Source of the DNA: Ralstonia pickettii
GTDB lineage: Bacteria > Pseudomonadota > Gammaproteobacteria > Burkholderiales > Burkholderiaceae
Assembly (NCBI RefSeq): GCF_001699815.1
Contig: NZ_MCGB01000113.1
Span: forward strand, 89,794-153,793
Length of the DNA: 64,000 nucleotides
Direction of reading: 5' to 3'
A model generated the notes under the pieces. The model was not told the origin of the DNA, made no database searches, and was given only the letters and a program-made list of their open reading frames with translations. Below, piece after piece: positions 1-9,429 of the stretch; positions within the stretch are counted from its first letter, which is position 1, and every line of letters begins with the position of its first letter. The position numbers and the translations under genes are program-made.

Positions 1-1065
1 ACGGGCGTTTCGGGCTCGGGCAAATCGACGCTGGCGCGTGATGTGTTGATGACGAACCTGCTCGATGCGGTCGGCCGTTCGGTGCTGTCTTCGCCGGCTA
101 CGCGGCGCGCACGCAAAGCCGCGCAGGCAGAGGCGCCAGAGGCGAAGATGCCGCGCAAGCTCGACGTCAAACACGACTGGCACGGCTGCGACAGCGTCAT
201 CGGCTGGGAAACCATCGACCGCGTGCTGGAAGTCGACCAGACGCCGATCGGCAAGACGCCGCGCTCCTGCCCCGCCACGTACATCGGCGTGTGGGACACC
301 ATCCGCAAGCTCTTTGCCGACACACTCGAGGCGCGGGCACGCGGCTACACCGCCTCGCGCTTCTCGTTCAACACCGGCGACGGCCGCTGCCCTGCCTGTG
401 AAGGCCAGGGCGTGCGCACCATCGCCATGAGCTTCCTGCCCGACGTGAAGGTCGGCTGCGACGTCTGCCACGGCCAGCGCTTCAATGCAGAAACGCTGGC
501 CGTCACCTGGCGCGGCAAGAACATCGGCGATGTGCTGACCATGGAGATCGACGAAGCGGTCGAATTCTTTGGTGCGATGAACAGCATCGCCCACCCGCTG
601 CAGTTGATGAAGGACGTGGGCCTCGGCTACCTGACGCTGGGCCAGCCCTCGCCCACGCTGTCCGGCGGCGAGGCGCAGCGCATCAAGCTTGTCACCGAGT
701 TGTCCAAGGTGCGCGACGACGTGACGCGCCGCGGCCAGAAGCCGCCCCACACGCTCTACGTGCTGGACGAGCCGACGGTGGGCCTGCACATGGCCGACGT
801 GGCCAAGCTCATTCGCGTGCTGCATCGCCTGGCGGACGGTGGCCACAGCGTGATCGTGATCGAGCACGACCTTGATGTGATTGCCGAGGCGGACTGGATT
901 CTCGATCTCGGCCCCGAAGGCGGCGATGAAGGCGGCACGATCGTCGCGGCTTGCGGGCCGGAGGCGTTGACGCGCGTGGCGGCCAGCCATACTGGCGCAG
1001 CGTTGGTGCCGGTGCTGGCGCGCGGCAAGCAGGTCGATCCGAGCAAGGAAGGCGAGACGGTCTAG
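1..1065 (+). CDS. UvrA-family excinuclease ABC subunit A, C-terminal part (5' end outside window)
   Basis: The reading frame is already open at base 1, so this is the C-terminal 354 residues of a longer protein. It begins with the Walker A of the second ABC domain (GSGKST, residues 5-10 of the visible part). A zinc-binding pair follows (CxxC at 130/133 and CxxC at 153/156), then the ABC signature LSGGEAQ near 220 and Walker B LYVLDEP near 252. UvrA loads UvrB at damaged DNA in nucleotide excision repair. Several features differ from canonical UvrA: a charged insert after Walker A (about residues 30-60, Ala/Arg/Lys-rich) and an extra linker between the signature and Walker B. These suggest the large UvrA paralogue found in many beta- and gammaproteobacteria rather than the housekeeping copy. 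The family is certain; the paralogue assignment is inference. Confidence 0.85.
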   Translation, partial: TGVSGSGKSTLARDVLMTNLLDAVGRSVLSSPATRRARKAAQAEAPEAKMPRKLDVKHDWHGCDSVIGWETIDRVLEVDQTPIGKTPRSCPATYIGVWDTIRKLFADTLEARARGYTASRFSFNTGDGRCPACEGQGVRTIAMSFLPDVKVGCDVCHGQRFNAETLAVTWRGKNIGDVLTMEIDEAVEFFGAMNSIAHPLQLMKDVGLGYLTLGQPSPTLSGGEAQRIKLVTELSKVRDDVTRRGQKPPHTLYVLDEPTVGLHMADVAKLIRVLHRLADGGHSVIVIEHDLDVIAEADWILDLGPEGGDEGGTIVAACGPEALTRVAASHTGAALVPVLARGKQVDPSKEGETV

Positions 1066-1074
1066 CGTGGCGCG

Positions 1075-1104
1075 CGGCGGTCTCCGCCCAGGTGGAGACC
1101 GCCG
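1075..1104 (+). terminator. GC-rich hairpin after the UvrA-family gene
   Basis: A perfect 11-bp stem, CGGCGGTCTCC (1075-1085) and GGAGACCGCCG (1094-1104), closes an 8-nt loop ten bases after the stop codon. No T tract follows, so it may be a stabilising 3' hairpin or a Rho-assisted terminator rather than a classical intrinsic one. Confidence 0.5.
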
Positions 1105-1194
1105 GCGTGGGGCGCAAGCTTCATGTGGCGCCAGCAATCCTTTCGCTTTCCTGAGCAAACCCGGGCAGAAAGCCTGTCGGAGCTGGGTTTGCCC

Positions 1195-1221
1195 TAAAGA
1201 AGGGCGCCTCGCCGCCGTCAC
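1195..1221 (+). promoter_or_regulatory. Candidate sigma28 (FliA) promoter for fliD
   Basis: TAAAGAAG (1195-1202), an 11-nt spacer and GCCGTCAC (1214-1221) fit the flagellar sigma28 consensus TAAAGTTT-N11-GCCGATAA. The -35 core TAAAG and the GCCG of the -10 are intact and the spacing is exact. It lies 41 bp before the fliD start codon. An 8-bp inverted repeat (GCAAACCC 1155-1162, GGGTTTGC 1185-1192) sits just upstream. Confidence 0.5.
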
Positions 1222-1262
1222 ATTGTGGAGATTGTGAAGAAAGCGTTTGCGCGCGTCCGACC

Positions 1263-3299
1263 ATGGCCACCTCGTCCACGAGCAACAACTACGTTCCGCC
1301 GATCTCCATTCCGGGCATCGGGACGAACATCGACGTCAACACCCTTGTCACGAAGCTGATCCAGGCGGAAAGCAAGGGCATGACGCTGCGGCAGACGCAG
1401 CAAAAGGCCTTTCAGGCGCAACTGTCGGCAGTCGGCTCGCTCAAAAGCGCGCTGTCGACCGTCCAGACCGCGATGGCGGCCCTGAACAACCCGGACACAT
1501 TCACCGGCAACAAGGCCAGCGGGCACGACACGTCGATCCTCACGGCTTCGCTGTCCAATACGGCGCCGGCTGGCTCGTACCAAATCAACGTGACGCAGCT
1601 TGCGCAGGCGCAGGTGGTATCGGCCGCCGGGCAGGCGTCCAGCAAGACGCCCATTGGCGGCGGCACGCCCACCACCCTCACCTTTTCTTTTGGGAATGTC
1701 TCGGGCGGCAGCTTTGCCAATGGCAAATACACGGGCGCCACGTTCACGCAGAACGGCAACCAGGCCGGCGGCTCGATCACGATCGACCCATCGAACAACA
1801 CGCTCGCCGGTATCCGCGACGCCATCAATAGCGCCAACCTTGGCGTCTCGGCCAGCATCGTCAACGACGGCAGCAGTTCGCCTTATCGGCTGGTGCTGAC
1901 GTCCACTGCGGGCGGCGCCAATTCGGAGATGAAGATTTCCGTGTCGGGCGACCCGGCCCTGCAATCCCTGCTGAGCCACGACCCGGCCGGCACGCAGAAC
2001 ATGACCGAGGTCGCCACAGGCCGCAACGCGCTTGCCACTGTCAACGGCATCAGCGTGCAAAGCGCCACCAACACACTGACGGACGTGGTGGATGGCACGT
2101 CGTTCACGCTCGCCAAGACCGGCAGCACGACCGTGACGGTGGGCAGCGACGCGGGCCAGGCCAGCCAGTCGGTGCTGAACTTCGTCAAGGCGTACAACGC
2201 GCTGCGCATCCAGCTCAACGCGCTGACCAAATTCGATACCGCGAACGCCGCCAACAACGGCGCGCTGGCCGGCGACGTCAGCACGAAGGCGATGATCAAC
2301 CAGCTGACAGACGTGCTGGGCCAGGGCATCGGCAACGGCGCGTTCCAGTCGCTCGGCAGCATCGGCGTGACGATGGACAAGGAAGGGACGCTGTCGATTG
2401 ACGACCCCAAGCTGTCCGCGGCCCTGAAGAAATCGCCCAGCCAGGTGGCGGCCGTATTTGCCGGCACCGGCATGGCAACGGATTCGCTGCTGAAGGTCGC
2501 GTCGTTTTCAACGACCACGCAAGCCGGCAGTTATGCCGTCAACGTCACTCAACTGGCGACGCAGGGCTCGCTCAAGGGCTCGGCGGCCGCCAACACGACC
2601 ATCCAGAGCGGCGTGAACGACAGCCTGTCGGTCACGCTCAGCGGCATCACGACCAACATCAAGGTGCCGGCCGGCAGCTATACCGCGTCGAGCCTGGCCG
2701 CGCAGATTCAAAGCCAGGTCAACGCGTCGCCAGACTTGCAGAGAGCCAAGGTGGAAGTCGCCATCGGCACCGATGCCAATGGCGTGCTGACGCTGACCGA
2801 CAAGCAATACGGCTCGGCATCGACGGTGTCGGTGTCAGGAAACGGCGCCGCGTCGCTGCTCGGCGGCAGCCCGACGGCCACGGCCGGTCGCGATGTACAA
2901 GGCACCATCAGCGGGGCGGCCGCCACGGGTTCGGGCCAGAACCTCTACGGCGCCAGGGGCTCGGCCGTTGATGGCCTGACGGTGCAAGTGTCTGGCGGTG
3001 CATTGGGCGACCGCGGCACCGTCACCGTGCAGCGTGGCTACGCGGCGCAACTGCACACCGTGTCAGGCAACTTGCTGTCGAACAACGGCATGGTGCAGAA
3101 CGCCAGCGACGCCATCAACAACTCCATCACCTCGCTCGGCAAGGAAATCGATCTGATGCAGAAACAGCTCGATGCCAAGCAGGCGCTGTATTACACACAG
3201 TTCAATGCGCTATCGAAGATGGTAGCCAGCATGACGAATACGAGCAATTACCTGACGACGCAGTTGGCGATATTGCAGAAGCAGCGGACGGGGGGCTAA
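1263..3299 (+). CDS. fliD: Flagellar hook-associated protein 2 (FliD, filament cap), large orphan copy
   Basis: The 678-residue product starts with the FliD N-terminal signature (PGIGTNIDVNTLVTKLIQAE, about residues 17-36). It ends with the C-terminal coiled coil (about 610-670, ending LAILQKQR). FliD caps the growing flagellar filament and folds flagellin. It is much longer than the usual 450-500 residues. The motif AGSYxxNVTQLA occurs twice, near residues 101 and 422, which points to an internal duplication or an inserted domain in the exposed middle region. No fliS, fliT or flagellin gene lies beside it, so it is outside a flagellar operon. The ATG at 1263 is the first in frame, behind a sigma28-like promoter. 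The family call is firm. Whether it is the main cap protein or a second one cannot be told here. Confidence 0.85.
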   Translation: MATSSTSNNYVPPISIPGIGTNIDVNTLVTKLIQAESKGMTLRQTQQKAFQAQLSAVGSLKSALSTVQTAMAALNNPDTFTGNKASGHDTSILTASLSNTAPAGSYQINVTQLAQAQVVSAAGQASSKTPIGGGTPTTLTFSFGNVSGGSFANGKYTGATFTQNGNQAGGSITIDPSNNTLAGIRDAINSANLGVSASIVNDGSSSPYRLVLTSTAGGANSEMKISVSGDPALQSLLSHDPAGTQNMTEVATGRNALATVNGISVQSATNTLTDVVDGTSFTLAKTGSTTVTVGSDAGQASQSVLNFVKAYNALRIQLNALTKFDTANAANNGALAGDVSTKAMINQLTDVLGQGIGNGAFQSLGSIGVTMDKEGTLSIDDPKLSAALKKSPSQVAAVFAGTGMATDSLLKVASFSTTTQAGSYAVNVTQLATQGSLKGSAAANTTIQSGVNDSLSVTLSGITTNIKVPAGSYTASSLAAQIQSQVNASPDLQRAKVEVAIGTDANGVLTLTDKQYGSASTVSVSGNGAASLLGGSPTATAGRDVQGTISGAAATGSGQNLYGARGSAVDGLTVQVSGGALGDRGTVTVQRGYAAQLHTVSGNLLSNNGMVQNASDAINNSITSLGKEIDLMQKQLDAKQALYYTQFNALSKMVASMTNTSNYLTTQLAILQKQRTGG

Positions 3300-3502
3300 A
3301 GGTGCCTTGAGTGCGCCTCCGCTGCAGCCAACCGCTTAGTTACTGCTGCGGCTTCCCCCATAGCGTGGTGAGGAGGGCTATGGCGAGTTTGTATTGCAGG
3401 TTCATGTGAGAGAGCTGACTGACTTAGGAAGTGGAAACGCAAGCGCATGAGGCACACCGCCTCAACGCGCGCGCGTGACCTGCAAACATCTGCGCTCGAC
3501 CA

Positions 3503-3784
3503 TCATTTCGCGCCGGTCTTGGCTGGCGGCGAGATGGGCTGATCACCGGATGTCTCGTCCGGGTCGCGGTAGCTGGTGTCAATGGTGTAGCCCTGAGCCT
3601 TCAGCTTTTGCTCGGCGTTGGCGCGCTCGGCATGCATCTGGCGTTGCAGGCCTGGAGAGAGGTCACGCCAGTGTGGGCGGTCCTGCTCATTGAACGCATT
3701 GCGCTAGAAGTTGGCGTAGCCCTCGAGCTTGATCTTGACGAAGTACGCGCACGGCTCATCCACCTTCATGCGCGTCGAGGCGAA
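3503..3784 (-). pseudogene. Remnant of an unrecognised gene with an internal TAG
   Basis: Read on the minus strand, this stretch gives a protein-like sequence. It runs from about FASTRMKVDEPCAYFVKIK to LEGYANF, then hits a TAG at 3704-3706. It continues in the same frame with RNAFNEQDRPHWRDL to a natural-looking end, SPPAKTGAK, and a TGA at 3503-3505. The composition is that of a real soluble protein, and no start codon belonging to it is visible. I read it as the 3' part of a decayed gene. I do not recognise the family. Confidence 0.45.
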
Positions 3785-3808
3785 CTGAAGCGCGGCGAAG
3801 CATGGTTG

Positions 3809-4162
3809 ATGAAGTTCGACGAGATCAACGAGCAGACGCACGAGATGTCCAGCGTCACGGCTCGCACGCAGTTCATCTCGTCGCTCACGCAGAGCGGGCA
3901 CGTGGCCGAGGCATTGCCGTATCTGGATTGGCTGCGCGATGTCTACGCGCACGTTCGCACCACCGATTCGCACTTCCTGTACATGCGCGGCATCCCGTTT
4001 TTCCCGAGTTTTCTGGAAAACAGCCTGCCCATTCTCAAGGCAAACATGCGGGCCGAGGCGGTCGCTCGGCGGTATGGCGTGTTGTCGGAGCAGTTGGATG
4101 AGGAAGGCGAGGCGCAGCTTGGGCAGTGGCTGCAATCGTTGATGGTTGCAGCCGAACGCTGA
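3809..4162 (+). CDS. Hypothetical protein, probably a 5'-truncated fragment
   Basis: From MKFDEINEQTHEM to the stop the sequence looks like a genuine soluble protein tail of 117 residues. It is helical and rich in aromatic and charged residues, with no signal peptide or membrane segment. The frame stays open upstream to about 3608, but that part is antisense to the protein-like minus-strand remnant at 3503-3784, so I do not count it. The two fragments meet head-on near 3790, as expected from a deletion or rearrangement scar. There is no convincing ribosome binding site before the ATG at 3809. The function is unknown, and the gene may be dead. Confidence 0.4.
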   Translation: MKFDEINEQTHEMSSVTARTQFISSLTQSGHVAEALPYLDWLRDVYAHVRTTDSHFLYMRGIPFFPSFLENSLPILKANMRAEAVARRYGVLSEQLDEEGEAQLGQWLQSLMVAAER

Positions 4163-4291
4163 GTTTGTCCCCGGAGATTGACGTACGACTGCGTTCTGTG
4201 TGAGCCTCAGTCGCCCATCGTTTTCAGGCCACCGGGAAAACGCAATGCAGGAGGCGCGCCGTGCCCGCCAGGAGTGGCCGGCAAGCGCGAC

Positions 4292-7018
4292 TCACTCCCC
4301 ACTACCTGGCGCCAGCACCTCACGCTGCCCATTCCGCCCCATCGGCGACACCAGCCCAGCCGCTTCCATCTGTTCGATGAGCCGCGCAGCACGGTTGTAG
4401 CCGATGCGCAGTTGCCGCTGCACGGAAGAAATCGACGCGCGGCGCGTGTTGAGCACGAACGCCGCCGCCTCGTCGTACAGCGGATCGGCTTCTGCCTCTC
4501 CACTTTCGCCACCGAACAAATCGCCGCTCGCGGCAGCTTCACCTGGATCACCGGCGAGGATGGCTTCGTCATATTCGGGCTCGCCAAACTGCTTCCAGTG
4601 TTCGACCACGCGGTGCACTTCTTCGTCGGCAACGAACGCGCCATGCACGCGTTGCGGATAACCCGTGCCCGGCGGCAGGAACAGCATGTCGCCCTGGCCC
4701 AGCAGCGATTCGGCGCCCATCTGGTCGAGAATCGTGCGCGAGTCGATCTTGGATGACACCTGGAACGCCACGCGCGTGGGAATGTTCGCCTTGATCAGGC
4801 CGGTGATGACGTCCACCGACGGCCGCTGCGTCGCCAGAATCAGATGGATGCCGGCGGCACGGGCCTTCTGCGCGAGGCGCGCGATCAGCTCTTCGATCTT
4901 CTTGCCAGCCACCATCATCAGGTCGGCCAGTTCGTCGATGACGACCACGATCAGCGGCAGCGTCGAGAGCGGCTCGGGCGCATCGGGCGTGAGCGAGAAC
5001 GGATTCGGCACCTTACGGCCGGCCTGTTCCGCCGCGCGGATCTTCTGGTTGTAGCCGGCCAGGTTGCGCACGCCCAGCGCCGACATCAGGCGGTAGCGCT
5101 TTTCCATTTCGCCCACGCACCAGTTGAGCGCGTGCGCGGCCTGCTTCATGTCGGTGACGACCGGCGCGAGCAGATGCGGAATGCCCTCGTACACGGAGAG
5201 TTCCAGCATCTTCGGGTCGATCATGATCATGCGCACGTCGTCGGGCGTGGCCTTGTACAGCATCGACAGGATCATCGCGTTGACGGCCACCGACTTGCCG
5301 GAGCCCGTCGTGCCGGCCACCAGCAGGTGCGGGGCGCGTGCGAGATCGGTCACCACGGGGTTGCCGGTGATGTCTTTGCCCATAGCCAGCACGAGGTGCG
5401 ACGCGTGCGACTGGAAATCCGCCGCATTCACGACTTCCGACAAGCGGATCATTTCGCGGTGGGCGTTGGGCAGCTCCAGCCCCATGCATGTCTTGCCTGG
5501 GATGGTCTCGACGACCCGGATGGACGTCACGCCCAGCGCACGCGCCAGGTCTTTCATCAGCCCGACCACCTGTGCGCCGCGCACGCCAATCGCCGGGTCA
5601 ACCTCGAACCGCGTGATGACCGGGCCGGCCGATGCGCCAACGACCGTCACCGGCACTTTGAACTCCGCCAGACGCTGCGCGATCAGGTTGCTGGTCTCTT
5701 CCAGGTGCTCGGCGGAGACGGCTTCCGCGCTCGGGGATGCGGCGGTCAGCAATGCGGCACCCGGCAGGCGGTAGTCGATGATGCGTGGTATTGCAGGTGT
5801 GGCAGTTGGAGCGGGCGCAGGCGCTGCGGCGACGGCCGGTGCTGCGGCGCGCGACACCACCTCCCCCACCACGGCCGGCAAGACGATGCGCGGCTTAGGC
5901 GCAGGCATGACAGGCGCGACTTCCGGCTGCGCGGCCGGCTCGATGGACGGTGCTGCGGGCAGCGCTTCCGGCTCCGGCAGCGCTTCGGCAATCGGGGCGG
6001 CTTCGGCTTCCGCGATCGGTTCGGCAACCTCCGGGGCAGGCGTCGTTACGGGGGGCGCCATCAGGCCGCGCAGTTCGGCCAGGAGCGCTTCCGCCTCTTG
6101 GCGTACGGCATCCAGGTCGACAGTCGGGTTTTCTGCGACGGCGGCTTTCGCCTCCACCATCTCCGGCACCGTCGGCTCGACAAGGACAACCGGCTCGGCT
6201 GCGGGCACGACCTGCGGCGCAGGGGCTGCCAGGGCGGGCGTCTGCGTCTGCGTCTGCAGACCAAGTTGCGGTTGATGGAACGGGCTGCTGACGATGGTGG
6301 CGCGCGGTTTTGGGCGCGCCGGAGGCGCCTGCGGCGGAGTTGGCGGAGCTACAGGCGGCGCCTTGGCGGTTGCGGGCGCCTCTGCCGGCGTGCCCTTCTT
6401 TGCGTCGAGCAGCGGCCAGATTTCGCCAGGTTGCGGCGGCGACGGGCGCGTGCGCGGCGGCGGCTGCCATGCTGGCTGGCGGCGGGCAGACACGGCTTCG
6501 ATGCCACGGTGCCGCACCGTCGGTTGTGCGGGGCCGGCATTACCGCTCCAGCGTGCCTCCCCTGCCCCACCCAGGCCGAGCGCAGTCGGCCTCAAGCCAT
6601 CGTCAACAGGTTCGTCGTGGCGGGTGTCCGGTTCGGAAGACGCCTCGGGATCAGCGGCGCGACGGCGGTTGAACACCTGGCCCCACGATCGTCCGAACAC
6701 CATGGGGGCGACCCAGATCAGCACGCCGAGCATCAGGAGAAACGCGCCCGTCCAGCCCAGCATGTGAGAGAACAGCGACGACAATGCGCGCCCGGCAGCA
6801 CCGCCGGCCTTGTCCTGCGGGTCGGCGCCAGAAGTCAAGGCTTCAAGCGCGGCGCTGGCGCTCAGCGCGACGAGCGTCACCAGCCAGAGCCGCACGGTGC
6901 CTCGACCTTTGAGGAAGTCCCGCTCACCCGCCAGCGCGCGCGTCACATACCGCCACACCAGCGGCAGCAGCCACACGGTGGAAATGCCAAACCAGCCAAG
7001 CACCATTTCAAACGCCAT
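4292..7018 (-). CDS. ftsK: DNA translocase FtsK
   Basis: This 908-residue protein has the FtsK plan. The N-terminus has about three membrane segments (roughly residues 5-25, 42-62 and 85-110). A long Pro/Ala-rich linker (about 120-440) follows. The motor domain has Walker [13 protein letters not shown] near 565 and Walker [15 protein letters not shown]-terminal winged-helix gamma domain (about 840-905, [22 protein letters not shown]) would read KOPS sequences. FtsK pumps DNA at the septum and activates XerCD for dimer resolution. With fewer membrane segments than E. coli FtsK (four), it matches the shorter type found as one of two FtsK copies in Ralstonia. It appears monocistronic. Confidence 0.92.
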   Translation of the reverse strand: MAFEMVLGWFGISTVWLLPLVWRYVTRALAGERDFLKGRGTVRLWLVTLVALSASAALEALTSGADPQDKAGGAAGRALSSLFSHMLGWTGAFLLMLGVLIWVAPMVFGRSWGQVFNRRRAADPEASSEPDTRHDEPVDDGLRPTALGLGGAGEARWSGNAGPAQPTVRHRGIEAVSARRQPAWQPPPRTRPSPPQPGEIWPLLDAKKGTPAEAPATAKAPPVAPPTPPQAPPARPKPRATIVSSPFHQPQLGLQTQTQTPALAAPAPQVVPAAEPVVLVEPTVPEMVEAKAAVAENPTVDLDAVRQEAEALLAELRGLMAPPVTTPAPEVAEPIAEAEAAPIAEALPEPEALPAAPSIEPAAQPEVAPVMPAPKPRIVLPAVVGEVVSRAAAPAVAAAPAPAPTATPAIPRIIDYRLPGAALLTAASPSAEAVSAEHLEETSNLIAQRLAEFKVPVTVVGASAGPVITRFEVDPAIGVRGAQVVGLMKDLARALGVTSIRVVETIPGKTCMGLELPNAHREMIRLSEVVNAADFQSHASHLVLAMGKDITGNPVVTDLARAPHLLVAGTTGSGKSVAVNAMILSMLYKATPDDVRMIMIDPKMLELSVYEGIPHLLAPVVTDMKQAAHALNWCVGEMEKRYRLMSALGVRNLAGYNQKIRAAEQAGRKVPNPFSLTPDAPEPLSTLPLIVVVIDELADLMMVAGKKIEELIARLAQKARAAGIHLILATQRPSVDVITGLIKANIPTRVAFQVSSKIDSRTILDQMGAESLLGQGDMLFLPPGTGYPQRVHGAFVADEEVHRVVEHWKQFGEPEYDEAILAGDPGEAAASGDLFGGESGEAEADPLYDEAAAFVLNTRRASISSVQRQLRIGYNRAARLIEQMEAAGLVSPMGRNGQREVLAPGSGE

Positions 7019-7069
7019 CTACAAATGCCAGGCCGCGATTGTAGCGGGGCGCGCCACCGCCATGAGAAT

Positions 7070-7098
7070 CGCCCGGCCGAAAAACACGCGGCCGGGCG
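7070..7098 (-). terminator. Perfect hairpin between the hexuronate operon and ftsK
   Basis: CGCCCGGCCG (7070-7079) and CGGCCGGGCG (7089-7098) form a perfect 10-bp stem with a 9-nt loop, about 70 nt after the stop of the last operon gene. No long U tract follows on the minus strand. It could end the long operon before ftsK. Confidence 0.5.
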
Positions 7099-7168
7099 TT
7101 CTGGCAACACGTTTCAGCGCAACGTGTCCGACGCAGTGGCGTGATCGGCGCGTCTGCGGGAACAGAAA

Positions 7169-8470
7169 TCAGGCCGCAGTACTGGGCGCCGTCCCGCCGG
7201 GCTGCATCGGCACGGGGCGGGCCTGCTTGTCGTTGAGCAACGTCCACACGAGGATGGCGGCCACGATGTCGAACACGGCCAGCGCCACGAACAGCGGGTT
7301 GTAGCCGATGGTGGTTGCGAGCGTACCGACCGCCAGGGAGAACAGCATGCCGCCCATGTAACCCGACATGCCCGCCAGCCCCACGGCCGTGCCGACTTCA
7401 TGCTTGCCGAACATGTCCGACGTGAGCGTGTATAGCGCGCCGGAGAGCGTCTGGTGCGCGAAACCGCCCACGCAGAACAGCGCAATCGCCGTGTATGGAC
7501 TCGTCGCCAGTCCAATGCAGGCGGGGCCGATCATGCACAGGCAGCCCGTCACCATCACGAGCTTGCGCGACGTGACAAGCGACACCGAGAACCGCCTCTG
7601 GAACCATGGCGCCAGGTAGCCGCCCAGCACGCAGCCCACATCCGCCGCCAGGAACGGCAGCCACGCAAAGAGCGCGATCTCCTTCAGGTTCATATGGCGC
7701 TCGGTAGCCATATAGAGCGGAATCCAATAGTTGAACGTCTGCCACGCCGGCTCCGACAGAAAGCGCGGAATGGCGATACCCCAGAAGCGGCGGCCGCTGA
7801 CGATCTTGCCCCATGAAGGCTTGGGCACGTTGGCGTCGTCGTCCGGCGTTTCCTGGCCGGCGCGGATGTAGTTGCGCTCTTCCTCCGACAGGCGATGGTG
7901 TTTGGCCGGCACGCGATACAGCAGGAACCACAGCACGCTCCACACCAGCCCGATGCCGCCGATCACGGCAAAGGCAAAGCGCCAGTTGCCGTGCAAAATG
8001 CACCAGACCACCAGAGGAGGCGCCACCACCGCCCCCACGGACGAGCCGATGTTGAACCAGCCGGTTGCAATCGACCGCTCCTTGGCCGGGAACCACTCCG
8101 CCGTTGCCCGCAGCGCCGACGGGAAACCCGCCGCCTCCGTCATCCCCAGCATCGCGCGGAACGCCGCCAGCGACAGCCAGCTGCCGGCCGTGCTGTGCAG
8201 CAGGCAGACCACCGACCACGCCGCCGCAAACAGCGCAAAACCCAGCTTGGTGCCCAGCACGTCGAGCACATAGCCCGCCACCGGCTGCATCACCATGTAG
8301 GCCGCCTGGAATGCCGCGACGATGTAGCCGTACTGCTGCGTGCTGATGTTCAGCACCTTGTTGACTTCAGGCGCCGCCACCGCCAGCGCATTACGCGCCA
8401 GGTAGTTCATGATCAGGCCGCTGAGTACGAGGCCGATGATCCACCAGCGCAAGCCTTTGATGGGTTTCAT
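7169..8470 (-). CDS. exuT: MFS hexuronate transporter (ExuT-like, ACS family)
   Basis: A 433-residue major facilitator with about 12 hydrophobic helices and a large central loop. It begins with the short anion:cation symporter (ACS) family N-terminus (GLRWWIIGLVLSGLIMNYLARN). The family carries galacturonate and glucuronate with protons. It is the last gene of the hexuronate operon, 52 bp after the lactonase gene, and the pathway genes upstream make hexuronates the likely cargo. The ATG has a good GGAGA ribosome binding site. A second MFS carrier in the same operon (13348-14700) probably takes the aldarates, so the split of substrates is inference. Confidence 0.85.
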   Translation of the reverse strand: MKPIKGLRWWIIGLVLSGLIMNYLARNALAVAAPEVNKVLNISTQQYGYIVAAFQAAYMVMQPVAGYVLDVLGTKLGFALFAAAWSVVCLLHSTAGSWLSLAAFRAMLGMTEAAGFPSALRATAEWFPAKERSIATGWFNIGSSVGAVVAPPLVVWCILHGNWRFAFAVIGGIGLVWSVLWFLLYRVPAKHHRLSEEERNYIRAGQETPDDDANVPKPSWGKIVSGRRFWGIAIPRFLSEPAWQTFNYWIPLYMATERHMNLKEIALFAWLPFLAADVGCVLGGYLAPWFQRRFSVSLVTSRKLVMVTGCLCMIGPACIGLATSPYTAIALFCVGGFAHQTLSGALYTLTSDMFGKHEVGTAVGLAGMSGYMGGMLFSLAVGTLATTIGYNPLFVALAVFDIVAAILVWTLLNDKQARPVPMQPGGTAPSTAA

Positions 8471-8522
8471 GTGTTGTCTCCTAAAGCCCCCGGTTCTTCT
8501 TGTGTGCGGGGCGTACTCGGTT

Positions 8523-9425
8523 TCAGAGGTGCAGGACGGGTTCCGGCAATCCAGTCACGCCCGGGCGCACGGCAAACGTGGCGCCCGAGAGCGGGTCGTC
8601 ACCGATGCGGATCGACGTCACGAACAGGGTGTCCAGCCCGGGGCCGCCGAAGGCACACATGGCCGGTTTGGACGTAGGGATGGCGATGCTTCGATCAAGG
8701 CGGCCGTCTGGCGTGAAGCGATGCACAAACCCAGCATCGTTGCCGCAGATCCAGTAGCAACCATCGGCGTCCACGGCAGCGCCATCCGGACGCCCCGGGT
8801 ACGCGTTCATGTCGATGAAAACGCGGCGGTTGTGCGGCGTGCCGGTGTCGATGTCGTAATCGAAGGCCCAGACCGTCTGGCGGCTTGCGTGCGAATCCGA
8901 CAGATACATCGTCTTGCCCTCGGGGCTGAAGGCCAGGCCGTTCGGGACGATCAGGTCGTCGATGACGGCATCAACGCGCCCAGTGCGAGCGGCCGCCGCA
9001 TCCAGGCGATACAGCTTGCCGAGCGGCAGGCCAAGCGAGGTGTCCAGCACCATCGTGCCGGCCCAAAACCGGCCTTGGCGATCGCAGCGACCGTCGTTGA
9101 AACGCATGTCAGGGCGCGCGTGCGCCACCGTGGCGAGGCGCTGCAGGGGCCCAAGCTCGATGCCGGGGCTGGGCGGTGGCGCGAGAAAGATGCCCGTTTC
9201 CATCGCCATCGCCCAACCGTTGGGCGCCATGGCTATACAGCCCGCCATCTCGGGCAGCGGCCAGTTGTTGGTCTGGCCGGAGAAGAAGTTCCAGCGCCAC
9301 AGCGTGCGTCCCGGAATGTCCGTCCAGTACAGCGCCTGCTCACCCGCGTGCCAGACGGGGCTTTCGCCGACACCGCATTGCATGTTGCCAATCCGCTCGA
9401 CTGCCGGCTCTACGTTCAGGTGCAT
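8523..9425 (-). CDS. SMP-30/gluconolactonase family lactonase
   Basis: A 300-residue beta-propeller of the SMP-30/LRE family. Expected metal-site segments are present: GVGESPVW near residue 20, RFNDGRCD near 107, VPNGLAFS near 160 and GRPDGAAVD near 215. Enzymes of this family hydrolyse sugar lactones. Here the natural substrate is the galactaro- or glucarolactone made by the uronate dehydrogenase encoded 4 bp upstream. The ATG at 9425 is preceded by GGAG inside the end of that gene, which suggests coupled translation. The frame is open further upstream, but only antisense of the neighbouring reading frame lies there. Confidence 0.88.
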   Translation of the reverse strand: MHLNVEPAVERIGNMQCGVGESPVWHAGEQALYWTDIPGRTLWRWNFFSGQTNNWPLPEMAGCIAMAPNGWAMAMETGIFLAPPPSPGIELGPLQRLATVAHARPDMRFNDGRCDRQGRFWAGTMVLDTSLGLPLGKLYRLDAAAARTGRVDAVIDDLIVPNGLAFSPEGKTMYLSDSHASRQTVWAFDYDIDTGTPHNRRVFIDMNAYPGRPDGAAVDADGCYWICGNDAGFVHRFTPDGRLDRSIAIPTSKPAMCAFGGPGLDTLFVTSIRIGDDPLSGATFAVRPGVTGLPEPVLHL

Positions 9426-9429
9426 TGCG

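Noticed and set aside
3608..3808. N-terminal extension of the protein ending at 4162
   Set aside because: This part is antisense to a protein-like minus-strand remnant and has no ribosome binding site, so I did not include it in the gene.
4844..7144. A 766-residue plus-strand open frame across ftsK
   Set aside because: It is the His/Arg-rich shadow typical of the opposite strand of a GC-rich gene. FtsK on the minus strand has all motifs.
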